This document shows, in pieces, positions 35,408 to 45,478 of a DNA stretch of 64,000 bases. The translations under genes and the position numbers were made by a program. Positions within the stretch are counted from its first letter, which is position 1. The number at the start of each line of letters is the position of its first letter. Below the pieces are notes generated by a model. The model worked only from the letters and a program-made list of their open reading frames with translations. It was not told where the DNA came from and did no database searches. Source of the DNA: Ruegeria denitrificans (GTDB lineage Bacteria; Pseudomonadota; Alphaproteobacteria; Rhodobacterales; Rhodobacteraceae); assembly GCF_001458295.1 (NCBI RefSeq), contig NZ_CYUD01000010.1, forward strand, positions 143,325 to 207,324, written 5' to 3'.

Positions 35408-35567
35408 ATCCTGTTGAATCTGATTTGAACCGATATGCGGATCAGGCTTCATCTTGATGTCTTTTCTCAAAACCTTGACATGCCATCGCAATAAATCTGA
35501 GCCGCCGATTGCCAAATTGGTTTCACACACAGCGTATCGAATACGCTCATTCGAAAGGAGCTAACAA

Positions 35568-35831
35568 ATGAAAAAAGTGATGATTACAATCGCTACGGCG
35601 TTCGCGCTTGCTATGAGTGCCGGAACATCCATGGCCGGCCCGTCGATTGCTCACGGAAAACGCGGGCACGCACACGATGTTCGCTCATCTGTCTTGCAGG
35701 CGCGTGACCACGTTGATTCAAAATCCAAAAACCACCAAACCACTGAAAGATCAGGCCCAGGCTATGGTATGACATCACAACCAGCGGTTTCCGGAGATTG
35801 TCAAGATGCATGCAGTGACGCCTATTCATAA
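35568..35831 (+). CDS. Small secreted protein
   Basis: An 87-residue protein with a good AAGGAG seven bases before ATG 35568 and a typical signal peptide (residues 1-23, MKKVMITIATAFALAMSAGT, cleavage near SMA). The mature part is hydrophilic with several His, and two Cys near the C-terminus (GDCQDACSDAYS). No family is recognised. The end of its signal peptide (AGTSMAGP) resembles that of the other small secreted protein at 37129, and an AraC regulator gene lies between them. Confidence 0.7.
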   Translation: MKKVMITIATAFALAMSAGTSMAGPSIAHGKRGHAHDVRSSVLQARDHVDSKSKNHQTTERSGPGYGMTSQPAVSGDCQDACSDAYS

Positions 35832-35888
35832 ACATGCCGAACCATTGGGGGCGATTGCTTAAGGCCGTTTTTTTAGCCAATAAGCATC

Positions 35889-36923
35889 CTAACCAGCACG
35901 AACACTGCCCGGAGATTGCCCCGTCCAGGTCTTGTAGGCATTGGTGAACGCAGCCTGATCAGAGTACCCGAGCGCAAATGCAATCTCAGATAGGCTCAGT
36001 TTGGGGTCATCAAGATACTGCTCTGCCAGCCTGTGGCGCGTATCCTGTAGCAAATGCTTGTAGGTTGTGCCTTCTTTAGTAAGTTTGCGCCCAAGTGTGC
36101 TGATACTCATCCCGAGTGTCTTCGCAATGTCATCTTGTGTCGGTGCACTAAAAGACAGTCGAGAAGTTATTTCGCCTTGCACCAAAGAACTTGTTTCACC
36201 GATTTCCGGCGGCAAATCCTTCATCAGATTTTGCACGTGTGTTTCAAGGTGCAACAGCAATGCAGGATCTGTATCCTTGATCGGAATATCCATCACCGCC
36301 CTATCAAACAAGATACCTGGAACGCGTTGACGATGCTTGGCTTTGACTGACAGAACTTCGCCTATTTGAGTTTGTTTTTCTTCGGTCAATTCATGTGGAA
36401 ACCGCAACTCAAGGACCGGCAGGGGTGTCTCGGCCGCAATTTGTAAACTGGTCAAAAGAGCTGAAATTCGAAACTCATTATGAGCGCCGTCAGCACGCAT
36501 CAACTTGGCGACGGAATCTATCTCTAAAAACATACCATGCTCTTCTTCATAGAATGACAGCTTGGCAAAGCCTCGCGCCAAACGGGCGTAAGTCACAGCT
36601 TTCTCAATTGCTTCGCCAACGGTCGGCGAGTTCAAAACGACATAGCTGAGAAGTGTTGTCTTTCTGGGATTGAATGTTTTTCCCGCTGAGATCGCAAACA
36701 GGGGGTCCGCGGTCTCTTCAATGGCGAGTTCCAGAAGCCGTAGCTCATTTCGTACATCGACAAAATTCGGCGGGGCTTCGTGAATGTCCACGGGCAGGTT
36801 TGCCGATCTCAGAAGCGCAACAATATCAGATCCACGGTTTTCCAGAAGCTTGGCTATGTGGTGGACGCCAAATCCTGGTACATTCCAAACATGGCTATCA
36901 GAGTTCATTTCATTCGTTTTCAT
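35889..36923 (-). CDS. AraC-family transcriptional regulator
   Basis: A 344-residue regulator of the OruR/PchR-like group: sensor part over about residues 20-210 (HHIAKLLENRGSDIVALLRSA, then AKLSFYEEEHGMFLEI) and the C-terminal helix-turn-helix pair (DDIAKTLGMSISTLGRKL and SLSEIAFALGYSDQAAFTNAY, ending WTGQSPGSVR). It is flanked by two small secreted protein genes, one on each side on the other strand; the one at 37129 is divergent and could be its target. No clear ribosome site is seen before ATG 36923. Confidence 0.87.
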   Translation of the reverse strand: MKTNEMNSDSHVWNVPGFGVHHIAKLLENRGSDIVALLRSANLPVDIHEAPPNFVDVRNELRLLELAIEETADPLFAISAGKTFNPRKTTLLSYVVLNSPTVGEAIEKAVTYARLARGFAKLSFYEEEHGMFLEIDSVAKLMRADGAHNEFRISALLTSLQIAAETPLPVLELRFPHELTEEKQTQIGEVLSVKAKHRQRVPGILFDRAVMDIPIKDTDPALLLHLETHVQNLMKDLPPEIGETSSLVQGEITSRLSFSAPTQDDIAKTLGMSISTLGRKLTKEGTTYKHLLQDTRHRLAEQYLDDPKLSLSEIAFALGYSDQAAFTNAYKTWTGQSPGSVRAG

Positions 36924-37128
36924 GCTGACCTGCTGCCTGAGACTGAGGAGCCCAAATTAGCTGGGTCTTTTTCTGTCAAAGACAACAATAAACAGGGTGC
37001 AAAAACCATGCCAAGCGACATCAGGGTAACTTGATGAAAATTATCAAAAACCTGAGCTTCTCTCACAATACCCAAAGCTGTCGCGTTCCTAGGTTGAAGA
37101 TGTAATCGCAAGATAGGGAGATCACAAA

Positions 37129-37440
37129 ATGGAACGTTTCGACACACTCAAAAAGCTCATTGTCGCACCAGCTCTGGAAATCGCATTGACGGCAGGATCG
37201 GCCATGGCCGGGCCGCGTCACCACTTTGGCGGCGCTGATTGTCTCGGTGGTGCAATGTCAGATCACATTGCGAGCCGTCCCGATGCATATCACTTGGCTG
37301 ATCACGAGTTTCAATTCGGTCATTCGGAACTCGGCGCAACCCGCGAAGTTTATCCGCCTATCAACAAGGACGTAATGGCAAAATATATCTATAGCCCAAC
37401 AGAGGTCGCTTATTTTAAGCAGTTGCTCAGCCAGCGGTAG
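37129..37440 (+). CDS. Small secreted protein
   Basis: A 103-residue protein; ATG 37129 has GGGAG eight bases upstream. Residues 1-28 form a signal peptide (LKKLIVAPALEIALTAGSAMA). The mature chain starts GPRHHFGGADCLGG and is rich in His, Asp and Tyr with a C-terminal helix (VAYFKQLLSQR). No family is recognised. It diverges from the AraC regulator gene (start 36923), so regulation by it is plausible. Confidence 0.65.
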   Translation: MERFDTLKKLIVAPALEIALTAGSAMAGPRHHFGGADCLGGAMSDHIASRPDAYHLADHEFQFGHSELGATREVYPPINKDVMAKYIYSPTEVAYFKQLLSQR

Positions 37441-37972
37441 GCGGTGTGCTCAATTGACCCAACTGATTGAAATAGCGGGATGAATTGCGCCGGAGTCGAC
37501 GACGAAAACTCCATAGATATCGACTCGGGCGCGTGGACAAGCCGTAAACATCACCATTCGACTGGTCCAAGTTGATTGCGAGTGCACCTTTGCCGTTAGT
37601 CCATCGGGATGGTGATTTCATGCGCCGGTCACCTGGTTACCTCACAGTTGAGCCTTCCCAACTGAACTGGTCCACGCGGGTTACGGAAATTAACCTGAAC
37701 CAGCCATTCGGCGATTTGGGTCGAATGTCTGGTTCGTCCGCGATCCGTGCATGCGTTCAGACTTTGCAATGGGCCGAGCCTGCTTTCGAAGACGTCAACT
37801 TTTGGCGGCTAATCGCGATAAATTACCCGTTGCATGAAACTGAATTGATGAAAGAATGCTTCAACCAAGACGGTTTGCGCATTCTTGCGGCATCGCCGAC
37901 GTTCTGAGCACGGATCTGGAATCGCCCTGTCTTGTGAACAGTCAAAAGGCGCGGATGCGCAGGGGGGAGATT
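37441..37972. other. Spacer before the response regulator
   Basis: No secure gene. One plus-strand frame (about 37620-37907, MRRSPGYLTVEPSQLNWS) has a weak ribosome site and protein-like later residues (FEDVNFWRLIAINYPLHETE), but no recognisable family; it could be a small gene or chance. Confidence 0.35.
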
Positions 37973-38341
37973 TTGACAAGAGTTCTGTTGGTAGAAGACA
38001 ATGAAATGAACAGCGATATGCTGTCGCGTCGGATGGAGCGTAAAGGGTTCCAGGTTTTCATCGCGAAGGATGGGCTGGAAGGTGTATCCATGGCTGGTGA
38101 AGTAAATCCAGATATCATTCTGATGGATATGAGCCTGCCCGGCATAGATGGATGGGAAGCAACGCGACGCATCAAAGCAGCGCCAGAAACAACTTCAATC
38201 CCAGTGGTCGCGCTGACCGCGCATGCGATGGCCAGCGACCGGGAAAAGGCACTGGAGGCAGGTTGCGATGACTTTGATACCAAGCCTGTGGACCTTGGTC
38301 GCTTGCTTGAAATAATGGAAAAACTGCTGTCGGCATCTTAA
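37973..38341 (+). CDS. Single-domain response regulator (DivK/CheY-like)
   Basis: About 122 residues forming one receiver domain: VLLVEDNEMN gives the acidic pair, DIILMDMSLPGIDGWEA carries the phosphorylated Asp, VALTAHAM the conserved Thr and DTKPVD the Lys. No output domain is present, so it acts by protein contact or as a phosphorelay shuttle. The TTG at 37973 has AGGGGGG upstream and gives the family-typical start MTRVLLVEDNEMN; ATG 37955 is an alternative. It faces the receiver-cyclase and hybrid kinase genes, convergent with them, and likely belongs to the same signalling system. Confidence 0.83.
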   Translation: MTRVLLVEDNEMNSDMLSRRMERKGFQVFIAKDGLEGVSMAGEVNPDIILMDMSLPGIDGWEATRRIKAAPETTSIPVVALTAHAMASDREKALEAGCDDFDTKPVDLGRLLEIMEKLLSAS

Positions 38342-38355
38342 AGAAAAATCGACTA

Positions 38356-39957
38356 TCAGGATTTCCGCCCAGTGATAAAAAATGTTTTCGCCTGCCCTTT
38401 GCCCTTTATCCTTACGTCCATAGGGTCCGATAGGTCAAAGCAATGCGTAACCCGTCTGGCGGTTTCCTCCGAGACCTGAATGCGGCCTGGTGCGCCTGAT
38501 GATTCAAGGCGGCTGGCGAAATTTACGGTATCCCCCCAAACGTCGTAGAGAAACCGGTGCGACCCGATTATTCCGGCAACTACAGGTCCGCTGTGAATGC
38601 CAATTCGAATGTGCAGGGGATAATCAAACTCATGGTTCAGCGCCTCGACCTGAGACACCATCTGATGCGCCATTTCAACGATCACTTTGGCATGGTCGTC
38701 CCGGTAATCAGGCACACCGGCGGCAACCATATATGCGTCTCCAATCGTCTTGATTTTTTCTACCTCAAGTTCTGACGCAGTCTTGTCAAACCCGGAAAAG
38801 ACTCGGTTCAGATAGTGAACGACTTGTGCTGGCGGCAAATTCGCCGACATCTCGGTAAAACCAACGATGTCGGAAAACAGAACCGTGACATCGTCGTGGC
38901 GGTCAGCGATTGTCGTCTCTCCCTCATTTAACCGCGCCACGATCTTTTGCGGCAGAATACTATGTAACAGGTCTTTGTAATTCTGTTTCTCTATTTCCAT
39001 CTGCGAAAGGTAGTGCCTTTCCCGTGCTCGCCACTGATTTTTCTCAAGCGCGGCGCGAATACGGGCTTGCAACAAGATCGGGTTGAACGGTTTTGGAAGG
39101 TAATCCTCGGCTCCGACCTCGATACAACGCGCGACCCCCTCGATCTCATCAAGTGCCGAAATCATGATGACCGGGATGTCGCGTAAGTCTTCGCTTTCTT
39201 TCAATCGCCTCAGAACGTCGTACCCATTGATGTCCGGCATCATGAGATCAAGTAAAACCAAATCAAAGGCCTGCTGAGACATTTTTTGCAGGGCTGAATA
39301 TCCCCCGTCTGCGGTTCGGACTGCGTGCCCCTCCCGCTCGAGCCGCCGAGCCAGCAACGCTCGGTTGGCTTCGACATCGTCGACGACAAGTATGGTTCCG
39401 GTCAACACTGCGGTTTTCGCTATCGGGTCAATTGAGCGCAGGCTTTGAACAAGATTTGCGAACATCTCAGCACTCTGCGATCCCTCGTGAGAAGTGAAGC
39501 TATTTGCGCTCGAATTGTCGGGCAAGGACGCCAATATATCGATCTGCTTCAAAAGAGCATTCGTATGCTCCAACAGCCCCAGCAAATCGGCCTCCAGATG
39601 ACGGGCATTCATATCCTCCAGATCCTCAAGCAGCATCTCGCCGTAACCCCTGATGGCGTTCATTGGCGTTCGCAGGTCGTGGCGAAGCCGTTTTGCACCT
39701 TCGTCGCCGTCACCGGTCAGTTTCACCGCCATGTCGGGATGCAAGAGCTGATCTACATACACGCTTAATTCAGTCGCAGCCTGTGAAATCCGTTTCAAAT
39801 CCGTCGCTGCTTCATTCAGGTTCAGGCGACCGGCTTCGCCTTCAAGCAATTCGCAAAGCCCGACTATGGCGCTGACCGGCGAGATCAGGTTCTGACGCAG
39901 ATTTGCCAGCCACACGACCTGAGCTTGCTGGGCCCCGGGATCAGGTAAGTCGCTCAC
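38356..39957 (-). CDS. Receiver-regulated class III cyclase with HisKA-like N-terminus
   Basis: A 533-residue soluble protein with unusual order. Residues about 15-170 contain two histidine-kinase dimerisation-like segments (WLANLRQNLISPVSAIVGL and RLRHDLRTPMNAIRGYGEML) but no ATPase domain. A receiver follows (about 186-305: ILVVDDVEANRA, LVLLDLMMPDINGYD, YLPKPF). Then comes a class III cyclase (about 345-520: VLFSDIVGFTEMS, KIKTIGDAYMVAAG, YDVWGDTVNFASRLE). Phosphorylation presumably switches cAMP production. The stop of the kinase gene lies three bases before its start, so the two proteins form one operon and probably a kinase-cyclase pair. Confidence 0.85.
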   Translation of the reverse strand: MSDLPDPGAQQAQVVWLANLRQNLISPVSAIVGLCELLEGEAGRLNLNEAATDLKRISQAATELSVYVDQLLHPDMAVKLTGDGDEGAKRLRHDLRTPMNAIRGYGEMLLEDLEDMNARHLEADLLGLLEHTNALLKQIDILASLPDNSSANSFTSHEGSQSAEMFANLVQSLRSIDPIAKTAVLTGTILVVDDVEANRALLARRLEREGHAVRTADGGYSALQKMSQQAFDLVLLDLMMPDINGYDVLRRLKESEDLRDIPVIMISALDEIEGVARCIEVGAEDYLPKPFNPILLQARIRAALEKNQWRARERHYLSQMEIEKQNYKDLLHSILPQKIVARLNEGETTIADRHDDVTVLFSDIVGFTEMSANLPPAQVVHYLNRVFSGFDKTASELEVEKIKTIGDAYMVAAGVPDYRDDHAKVIVEMAHQMVSQVEALNHEFDYPLHIRIGIHSGPVVAGIIGSHRFLYDVWGDTVNFASRLESSGAPGRIQVSEETARRVTHCFDLSDPMDVRIKGKGQAKTFFITGRKS

Positions 39958-39960
39958 AAC

Positions 39961-42444
39961 TTATGCACCCCCGGATCGCGAAGTTGGCAGAATTTCGTTC
40001 AACTGGCCAAGAATAGTTTCGATTTCATCCCCATCCTTGCGGATCAATGCCTGAACCGAGCCATTCAGCAGCGCGCGGTCCTCGTTGGACAGAGTTTTGG
40101 CGGTCACAATGACAACCGGAACGTTTGTCCATTCCGGCGTCTTTCTCATCCTCGTTAGAAACTCGAACCCGTCCATCTCAGGCATCATGAGATCCAGCAA
40201 AATCACGTCTGGTACAGTTTCAGAAAGACGTTGAAGCGCGTCCAGCCCATTGACCGCCTCGTCAATCTGCCAACCTTCCTTGCCAAGAACACGGCAGATC
40301 AATTCACGCGTCGCTGCTTCGTCCTCGACGATCAGAACGCGTGGAGTTGGCATGGTGGGGCAATGTTCTTTGAGAGCATTCAGCAACTCGACGGTGTCAA
40401 TTGGCTTGCCTAGGTATTCGCTGGCCCCCAGTGACAAACCCTTTTTGCGATCTTCTGCGAAAGTCAACATAATCACCGGAATGTCTGCCAGTTCGGGATC
40501 ATCCTTGAACTTGGACAAAACAGCCCAGCCGTCGATTTCGGGCATAAAGACATCCAGCGTGATAGCATCAGGTCGGTTCGTTCGGGCCAATTCCAACGCT
40601 TCTTCGCCATTGGTCGATGCGAGGACCCGATATCCTTCACGAAGCAGCCGTCGACCCAGCAGATCATGCACGGTTGGATCGTCATCCACCAACAATACCA
40701 GCGGCGCATTTGGATCGGTGTTCAATTCATTCTCAGAAAGGCCAGGCTGGCGCACGAGATCTTTAGGCGGATCCTGGCAGATGCGCGGCAGACGAATTGA
40801 GAAGGTGGACCCTTCGCCAAGGGTGCTGTCGCAATGAATCTCGCCCCCCAGCTGTTCACAGAAGGCCTTGGTGATGGATAACCCCAATCCTGTGCCGCCG
40901 TAATTGCGCGTGGTTGAGGAATCAGCCTGAGTGAATGCGTCGAATACCCTGTCGACTTGATCCGGCGACATGCCAATGCCACGATCCGTGACTGCGAATT
41001 CCAGTTGATCATTCTGGTTCGACTGAACAACCGATAACGTAATCTTTTCTTTTTCTGTGAATTTGCAAGCATTCGACAACAGGTTCAGCAAAGCCTGCCG
41101 CACCTTGGTCAAGTCACAGACCATTTCGCCGATATCTTCCGGGCAAACGATTTCCAGCGTATTGTGATTCTTCTCAGCCAAGGGCTGAACCGTCGAGCTG
41201 ACGTCCTTGATCATCTGGTAGATATCGAATGACTCCAGATCGAACTCCATCTTACCGGCTTCGATTTTGGAGAGGTCCAATACGTCATTGATCAATGCAA
41301 GCAGGTGTTTTCCGGCGGATTGAATCTTTGTCAAATCGCCCAGATTTGCCTCGTCCTTCTGGTCGATGGCTTCTTCCAGCATCAGTTCGCTATATCCGAT
41401 AATTGCATTCAACGGCGTGCGCAGTTCATGGCTCATATTGGCGAGGAAAGCGCTTTTTGTCTTGTTAGCCGTTTCGGCAATGTCGCGAGCTACACGCAAC
41501 TCGCTTTCAACGCGTTTTTGCCGCGTAATATCCCGACCGTAGATATTCGCGTAGCCGCCTTCCGGAACCGGCCACAGCAACAGAGAATAGATTTGACCAC
41601 CAGCCTGATACTTGAAATCTGCCCGTTGATCTTCGTGCAAACCCTTTGCAACCCGCTTGCGCCAACCCGTTCCCACTCTGTCACCAACTTTTAGCTGCAG
41701 CGCTTCGATCAATGGAGCGCTTGCCTTATTGGCATAAATCAGTTCGCCCTGATTGGTGATACGCAGCACCGGGTTCGGGTTCTCTTCCGGAATACGCGCC
41801 AGTTCTCGTATCCGGTTTTCGGCCTTAAGTTGTTCGTTCAGCGCCTTTGTGTTCGCGAGCGTCAACTTGATACCGTTGATCGCACTCCTTCTGGTTAAAA
41901 ACGTGAGCTGAGAAATGACCAGAACCGTGCCCAGTATAGTAAGCGTGTTAAAATACCACTCCAGCGGCCCCCACAGAAGCATGGACAGCCAAGTTAGAAA
42001 AAGAACTGGGCTTGAGAAGCCCCAAGACACCCTGAACGAAAATGTTGTAGAGCCACCAAATACTCCGATAAATGCGAACAGATACAGAACCATCTGCTCA
42101 TGCGGTGCCAATACCGGCATCATGAAGAAGTTGAAGCTGCCCCAACCTGTTCCAAGGATCAGTGAGGTGATGAGGATAACCTTCAATCGCCGCTTCGAGA
42201 TTGATTTGGGTCTTGGCTTGTTACGCAAGGCGTAATAGCTTTTTATCCCCATCACATTCATGATCAGCAACATGACTAAAGATGCGATCGCGGCCAGCGT
42301 CAAATTCGAGGGGCCGATCTGCAATATCATCACAGCAAAAGCCATTAAAAATGACAGTGCAAATACAGGGGTCGTCGATGCAACATTCAACGCTTCGTAG
42401 ATGCGCAACTCACCTTCGTAGTCTTGCTCTTGCATATCTTGCAC
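39961..42444 (-). CDS. Membrane hybrid histidine kinase with two receivers
   Basis: An 827-residue sensor. The N-terminal 190 residues hold about six membrane helices (VFALSFLMAFAVMILQIG, then others). A PAS-like segment follows (NPVLRITNQGELIYANKAS), then HisKA (FLANMSHELRTPLNAIIGY), HATPase (NLLSNACKFTEK, DRGIGM, GGTGLGLSI), and two receivers (LLVDDDPTVHDLL with LDVFMPEIDGW; VLIVEDEAATREL with LDLMMPEMDGF). It should autophosphorylate and pass phosphate through its own receivers, likely to the receiver of the adjacent cyclase or to the small response regulator. Signal unknown; the membrane part suggests a lipid-phase or membrane-state cue. Confidence 0.88.
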   Translation of the reverse strand: MQDMQEQDYEGELRIYEALNVASTTPVFALSFLMAFAVMILQIGPSNLTLAAIASLVMLLIMNVMGIKSYYALRNKPRPKSISKRRLKVILITSLILGTGWGSFNFFMMPVLAPHEQMVLYLFAFIGVFGGSTTFSFRVSWGFSSPVLFLTWLSMLLWGPLEWYFNTLTILGTVLVISQLTFLTRRSAINGIKLTLANTKALNEQLKAENRIRELARIPEENPNPVLRITNQGELIYANKASAPLIEALQLKVGDRVGTGWRKRVAKGLHEDQRADFKYQAGGQIYSLLLWPVPEGGYANIYGRDITRQKRVESELRVARDIAETANKTKSAFLANMSHELRTPLNAIIGYSELMLEEAIDQKDEANLGDLTKIQSAGKHLLALINDVLDLSKIEAGKMEFDLESFDIYQMIKDVSSTVQPLAEKNHNTLEIVCPEDIGEMVCDLTKVRQALLNLLSNACKFTEKEKITLSVVQSNQNDQLEFAVTDRGIGMSPDQVDRVFDAFTQADSSTTRNYGGTGLGLSITKAFCEQLGGEIHCDSTLGEGSTFSIRLPRICQDPPKDLVRQPGLSENELNTDPNAPLVLLVDDDPTVHDLLGRRLLREGYRVLASTNGEEALELARTNRPDAITLDVFMPEIDGWAVLSKFKDDPELADIPVIMLTFAEDRKKGLSLGASEYLGKPIDTVELLNALKEHCPTMPTPRVLIVEDEAATRELICRVLGKEGWQIDEAVNGLDALQRLSETVPDVILLDLMMPEMDGFEFLTRMRKTPEWTNVPVVIVTAKTLSNEDRALLNGSVQALIRKDGDEIETILGQLNEILPTSRSGGA

Positions 42445-42811
42445 GCGCTTCTCCCCAAAAGCCGTTCAATTTCAAATCACAAAATCAGGTGCGGCCGCAA
42501 TCTGGCAAGGATTCTCTACAGTGCACTGTCGATTGTGTTCATTGCGCGTGACCGGACGCCAAGGCCCCTGGCTGTTCATTTTCATCCGAATATTGTTTCT
42601 TGGTCATCTATTTCACCTCCTGTGGCCCTGAAAATTTCAATTTGCACGGCGACGCATTGTTTGAGTTCGTGACCATAGGATGACCTTAGTATCGCCCACA
42701 AATTGCAATTCGGATACTCGAGACCAAACTTGTCCATCACATCGACAGAATGTTTCAGATCCCGACTGATGCCATCACAAATAACGCCAAGTTTTATGTT
42801 CTTGCCCTTTC
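42445..42811. other. Spacer upstream of the kinase gene
   Basis: No gene or repeat is recognised. It should contain the promoter of the kinase-cyclase operon, but no clear element can be pointed out. Confidence 0.35.
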
Positions 42812-43240
42812 TCAGCGATGCAGCTCAGCGCCGACAGTGTCTTCAATCACGCGGGTGCAGGCCCAATTGTCGCCACCGGGAAGTTTGGCTTTGCCAGCAT
42901 GGAAAATCTGCATAGCCGAGGATGCGGTATGCATTGGAACGCCCTGTTCCTCGGCCAGATCCAGCGAGATGGTCAGGTCCTTGTGCATTATCCCGATACC
43001 GGACCCGGTGTTTTCGAATTTACGGTCGATAATGTTCTCCAGCGAAGTATTGGTGCATCCGCAGCCCGCGCCAGAGGTCGAACAGACCTCTAACAGGTTT
43101 TCATCTTTCACGCCCGCCTTGGCCGCAAGAACTGACTCTTCAAGTGTTGCCGAAAAGATCGAGCCAAACAGGGTCTGCAGGCATGCCTTTACGGTCTGAC
43201 CCTTCCCAGGCGCGTCACCCACACGGTGAATGGCGGTGGA
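42812..43240 (-). pseudogene. C-terminal half of a 3-hydroxyisobutyrate-dehydrogenase-like gene
   Basis: The frame reads HRVGDAPGKGQTVKACLQTL, then EESVLAAKAGVKDENLLEV and IGIMHKDLTISLDLAEEQGVP, the helical C-terminal domain of the beta-hydroxyacid dehydrogenase family (GarR/LtnD/MmsB-like), including the catalytic Lys region (GQTVK). The N-terminal Rossmann domain is missing: before about 43240 the frame turns into unrelated sequence. About 140 residues of roughly 300 remain, so it cannot bind NAD and is a decayed gene. Confidence 0.7.
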
Positions 43241-43585
43241 GACCGTCCAGAGGGAAAATGGCCTCCTTGGTAAAGGCCTATTTACAGAAAAGAAGTTAAG
43301 CGGACATTCACAATTGAGCTTTGCAGGTTCTGAAATGCGCAACATCGCTGCGGCTCATCGGTTTTCGTTGATAGTGCCGGTTTGATCCCGGAAGTTGCCT
43401 TTGGGCTTGAACGAAAAGGGCGCTATGTATGAGCGCTCGTGATATGTCGATTAGCGGCAGGATTTGAGAAGTTCTAGACACTAAGGCGGCCATTTCTATA
43501 GTCGGCGTCTGGACCCAAACGAGCCCACGGTGCCGATGTACATCCCGCGATGTTTAAGGCACACTCATGTCTATATGCTTCAGAG
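43241..43585. other. Spacer between two decayed genes
   Basis: No gene is supported. The stretch separates the dehydrogenase remnant from the interrupted cyclase gene and probably includes the cyclase promoter. Confidence 0.35.
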
Positions 43586-45478
43586 ATGCGAACATCGCAA
43601 ATGATCGACGCAAAACCTCAGCGCCGCCTTGCCGCCATTCTCGCTGCTGACGTGGTGGGCCATTCAAGACTCATGGGCAAGGATGAAGAAGGCACTCTCG
43701 CTGCACTGACATCTCATCATGTAGACCTCATCGAACCTTGCATCGCAGAGCATCAGGGCCGTCTAGTGAAGACCACTGGTGATGGTTTGTTAGTCGAGTT
43801 CGCGAGTGTCGTGGATGCAGTGCGGTGCGCAGTGGCGGTTCAGGAAGGCATGCGACCCCGAAACGCCGAAATGCCCGAGGACAAGCAGATTCTGTTTTGA
43901 ATTGGCATCAATCTCGGCGACGTGATCGCGCAAGATGACGACGTCTTCGGCGACGGTGTGAACGTCGCGGCACGACTGGAGGGTTTGGCCGATCCCGGCG
44001 GAGTCTGCATTTCGCGAGCGGCTCGCGATCAGGTGCGCGACAAGTTTGACTATCCTCTGCAGGACCTGGGCGAGGTCGAGGTCAAAAACATCTCTCGGCC
44101 TGTTTGGGTGTTCAAGGTGCTTTTAGACGGTAGCCCTCCGGCAGCAATCAGCCGTCCTAGTCGAAAGTTGCTTGGGCGCGCATCAGCCGCCCTTGTAATT
44201 ATCGGTCTACTCATTGGCGGTAGTCTATTGTGGTGGCATCAAGCCGGGCCGACCGATCCAGCCGACGCAATGTTGGCGTTGTCCGACAAACCATCAATCG
44301 CTGTCCTTCCCTTTGACAATCTGTCTGCTGACGCGGAGCAGGAGTATTTCTCTGACGGTGTTACAGAGGACATCATTACCGATCTGTCAAAAATATCCGG
44401 GCTTTTCGTAATCGCACCGAATTCGGCCTTCACCTATAAAGGACAGGCAATGAATGTTCGTCAGGTCGCCGCGGATCTGGGTGTGCGCTATGTGCTTCAG
44501 GGCAGCGTCAGGCGGACCGACGAAAAGATTCGGATCACAACACAGCTCATAGACGCGGCCACCGAAGAGCACCTTTGGGCCGAGCGCTATGATCGCGACG
44601 TCACAGACGTGTTCGCGGTTCAATCCGAGGTCGCGCGGCAGGTGGCAAGAGCCCTGTCGGTAACGCTGAAAGCCAACGAGAACGAGAGGCTGTACCAGAA
44701 GTACACAACGAACATCGACGCCTACGATGTTTTCTTGCAGGCGCGCCGCACTGTCGATGTGCCAAGCAGGGACAATATCCTGCGCGGCGAGAAACTCTTT
44801 GAGCAGGTGATCGAGCTGGACCCAAATTTTGCAGGTGGTTACGCCGGTCTCGCCTTCAACCTCTCGGTGCAGGTGCGTTTCCAATACACTGACACGCCAT
44901 CAACCCACCTGTTACGGGCACTAGAATTTGCCAGAAAGGCAATTGAACTCGACAGGGATTTTGCGTGGGGGCACATTGCTCTGGGAGGCGTATATGTCGC
45001 CAGCGGCGACGCAGATGCAGCCGTCGACGCTGTTTATCAGGCACTTATCCTCGAACCTAACGGCTACGAGGCTAACCTCTTCATGGGTTTCTATCTCCAG
45101 TTTGCGGGTGATGCTGCAAGTGCCGTGGACTATCTGTTGATCGCCAAACGTCTTAGTCCCGTGGAGACATACCGGGATGTCTCATTTCTGGCTCTGGCGC
45201 AATTCATGAACCGAAACTACGAAGAGGTCGTGCGCCTTTGGACGAAAACATCTATTAGACCGAGGGGGCAGGCTAAAATTTTCTTGGCGGCGACCTATTC
45301 GCTGCTTGACAGGCCAGAAGAAGCCGCTGCGCTCGTGGAACAATATTTGGAAACTGATCCCGGTTTCAATCTAACGGAATGGCGGTATCTTGAAACCTGG
45401 AAATCCGAGGAAAATCGGACGAGGATGTATGAAGCGGCCAAAGCCGCAGGGGTCCCGGAATTTCCCCGCGAAAACTAG
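43586..45478 (+). pseudogene. Class III cyclase - TolB-like - TPR protein interrupted by an in-frame TGA
   Basis: One reading frame encodes a typical rhizobial/roseobacterial cyclase-TPR protein but is cut by TGA at 43898-43900. Before it: RRLAAILAADVVGHSRLMGKD and VKTTGDGLLVEFASVVDAV. After it in the same frame: IGINLGDVIAQDDDVFGDGV and VNVAARLEGLADPGG, a helix (SAALVIIGLLIGGSLLWW), the TolB-like part (IAVLPFDNLSADAEQEYFSDG) and TPR-like repeats. Relatives have Arg at the stop position (F-R-IGINLGDV), so a single CGA-to-TGA change explains it. Either the gene is dead, a shorter protein starts at 43922, or the stop is read through. All other parts look intact, so the lesion is recent. Confidence 0.78.

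Noticed and set aside
43898..43900. TGA read as selenocysteine
   Set aside because: The aligned position in this family is Arg, there is no hairpin of the needed kind recognised after the codon, and cyclases of this type are not selenoproteins.
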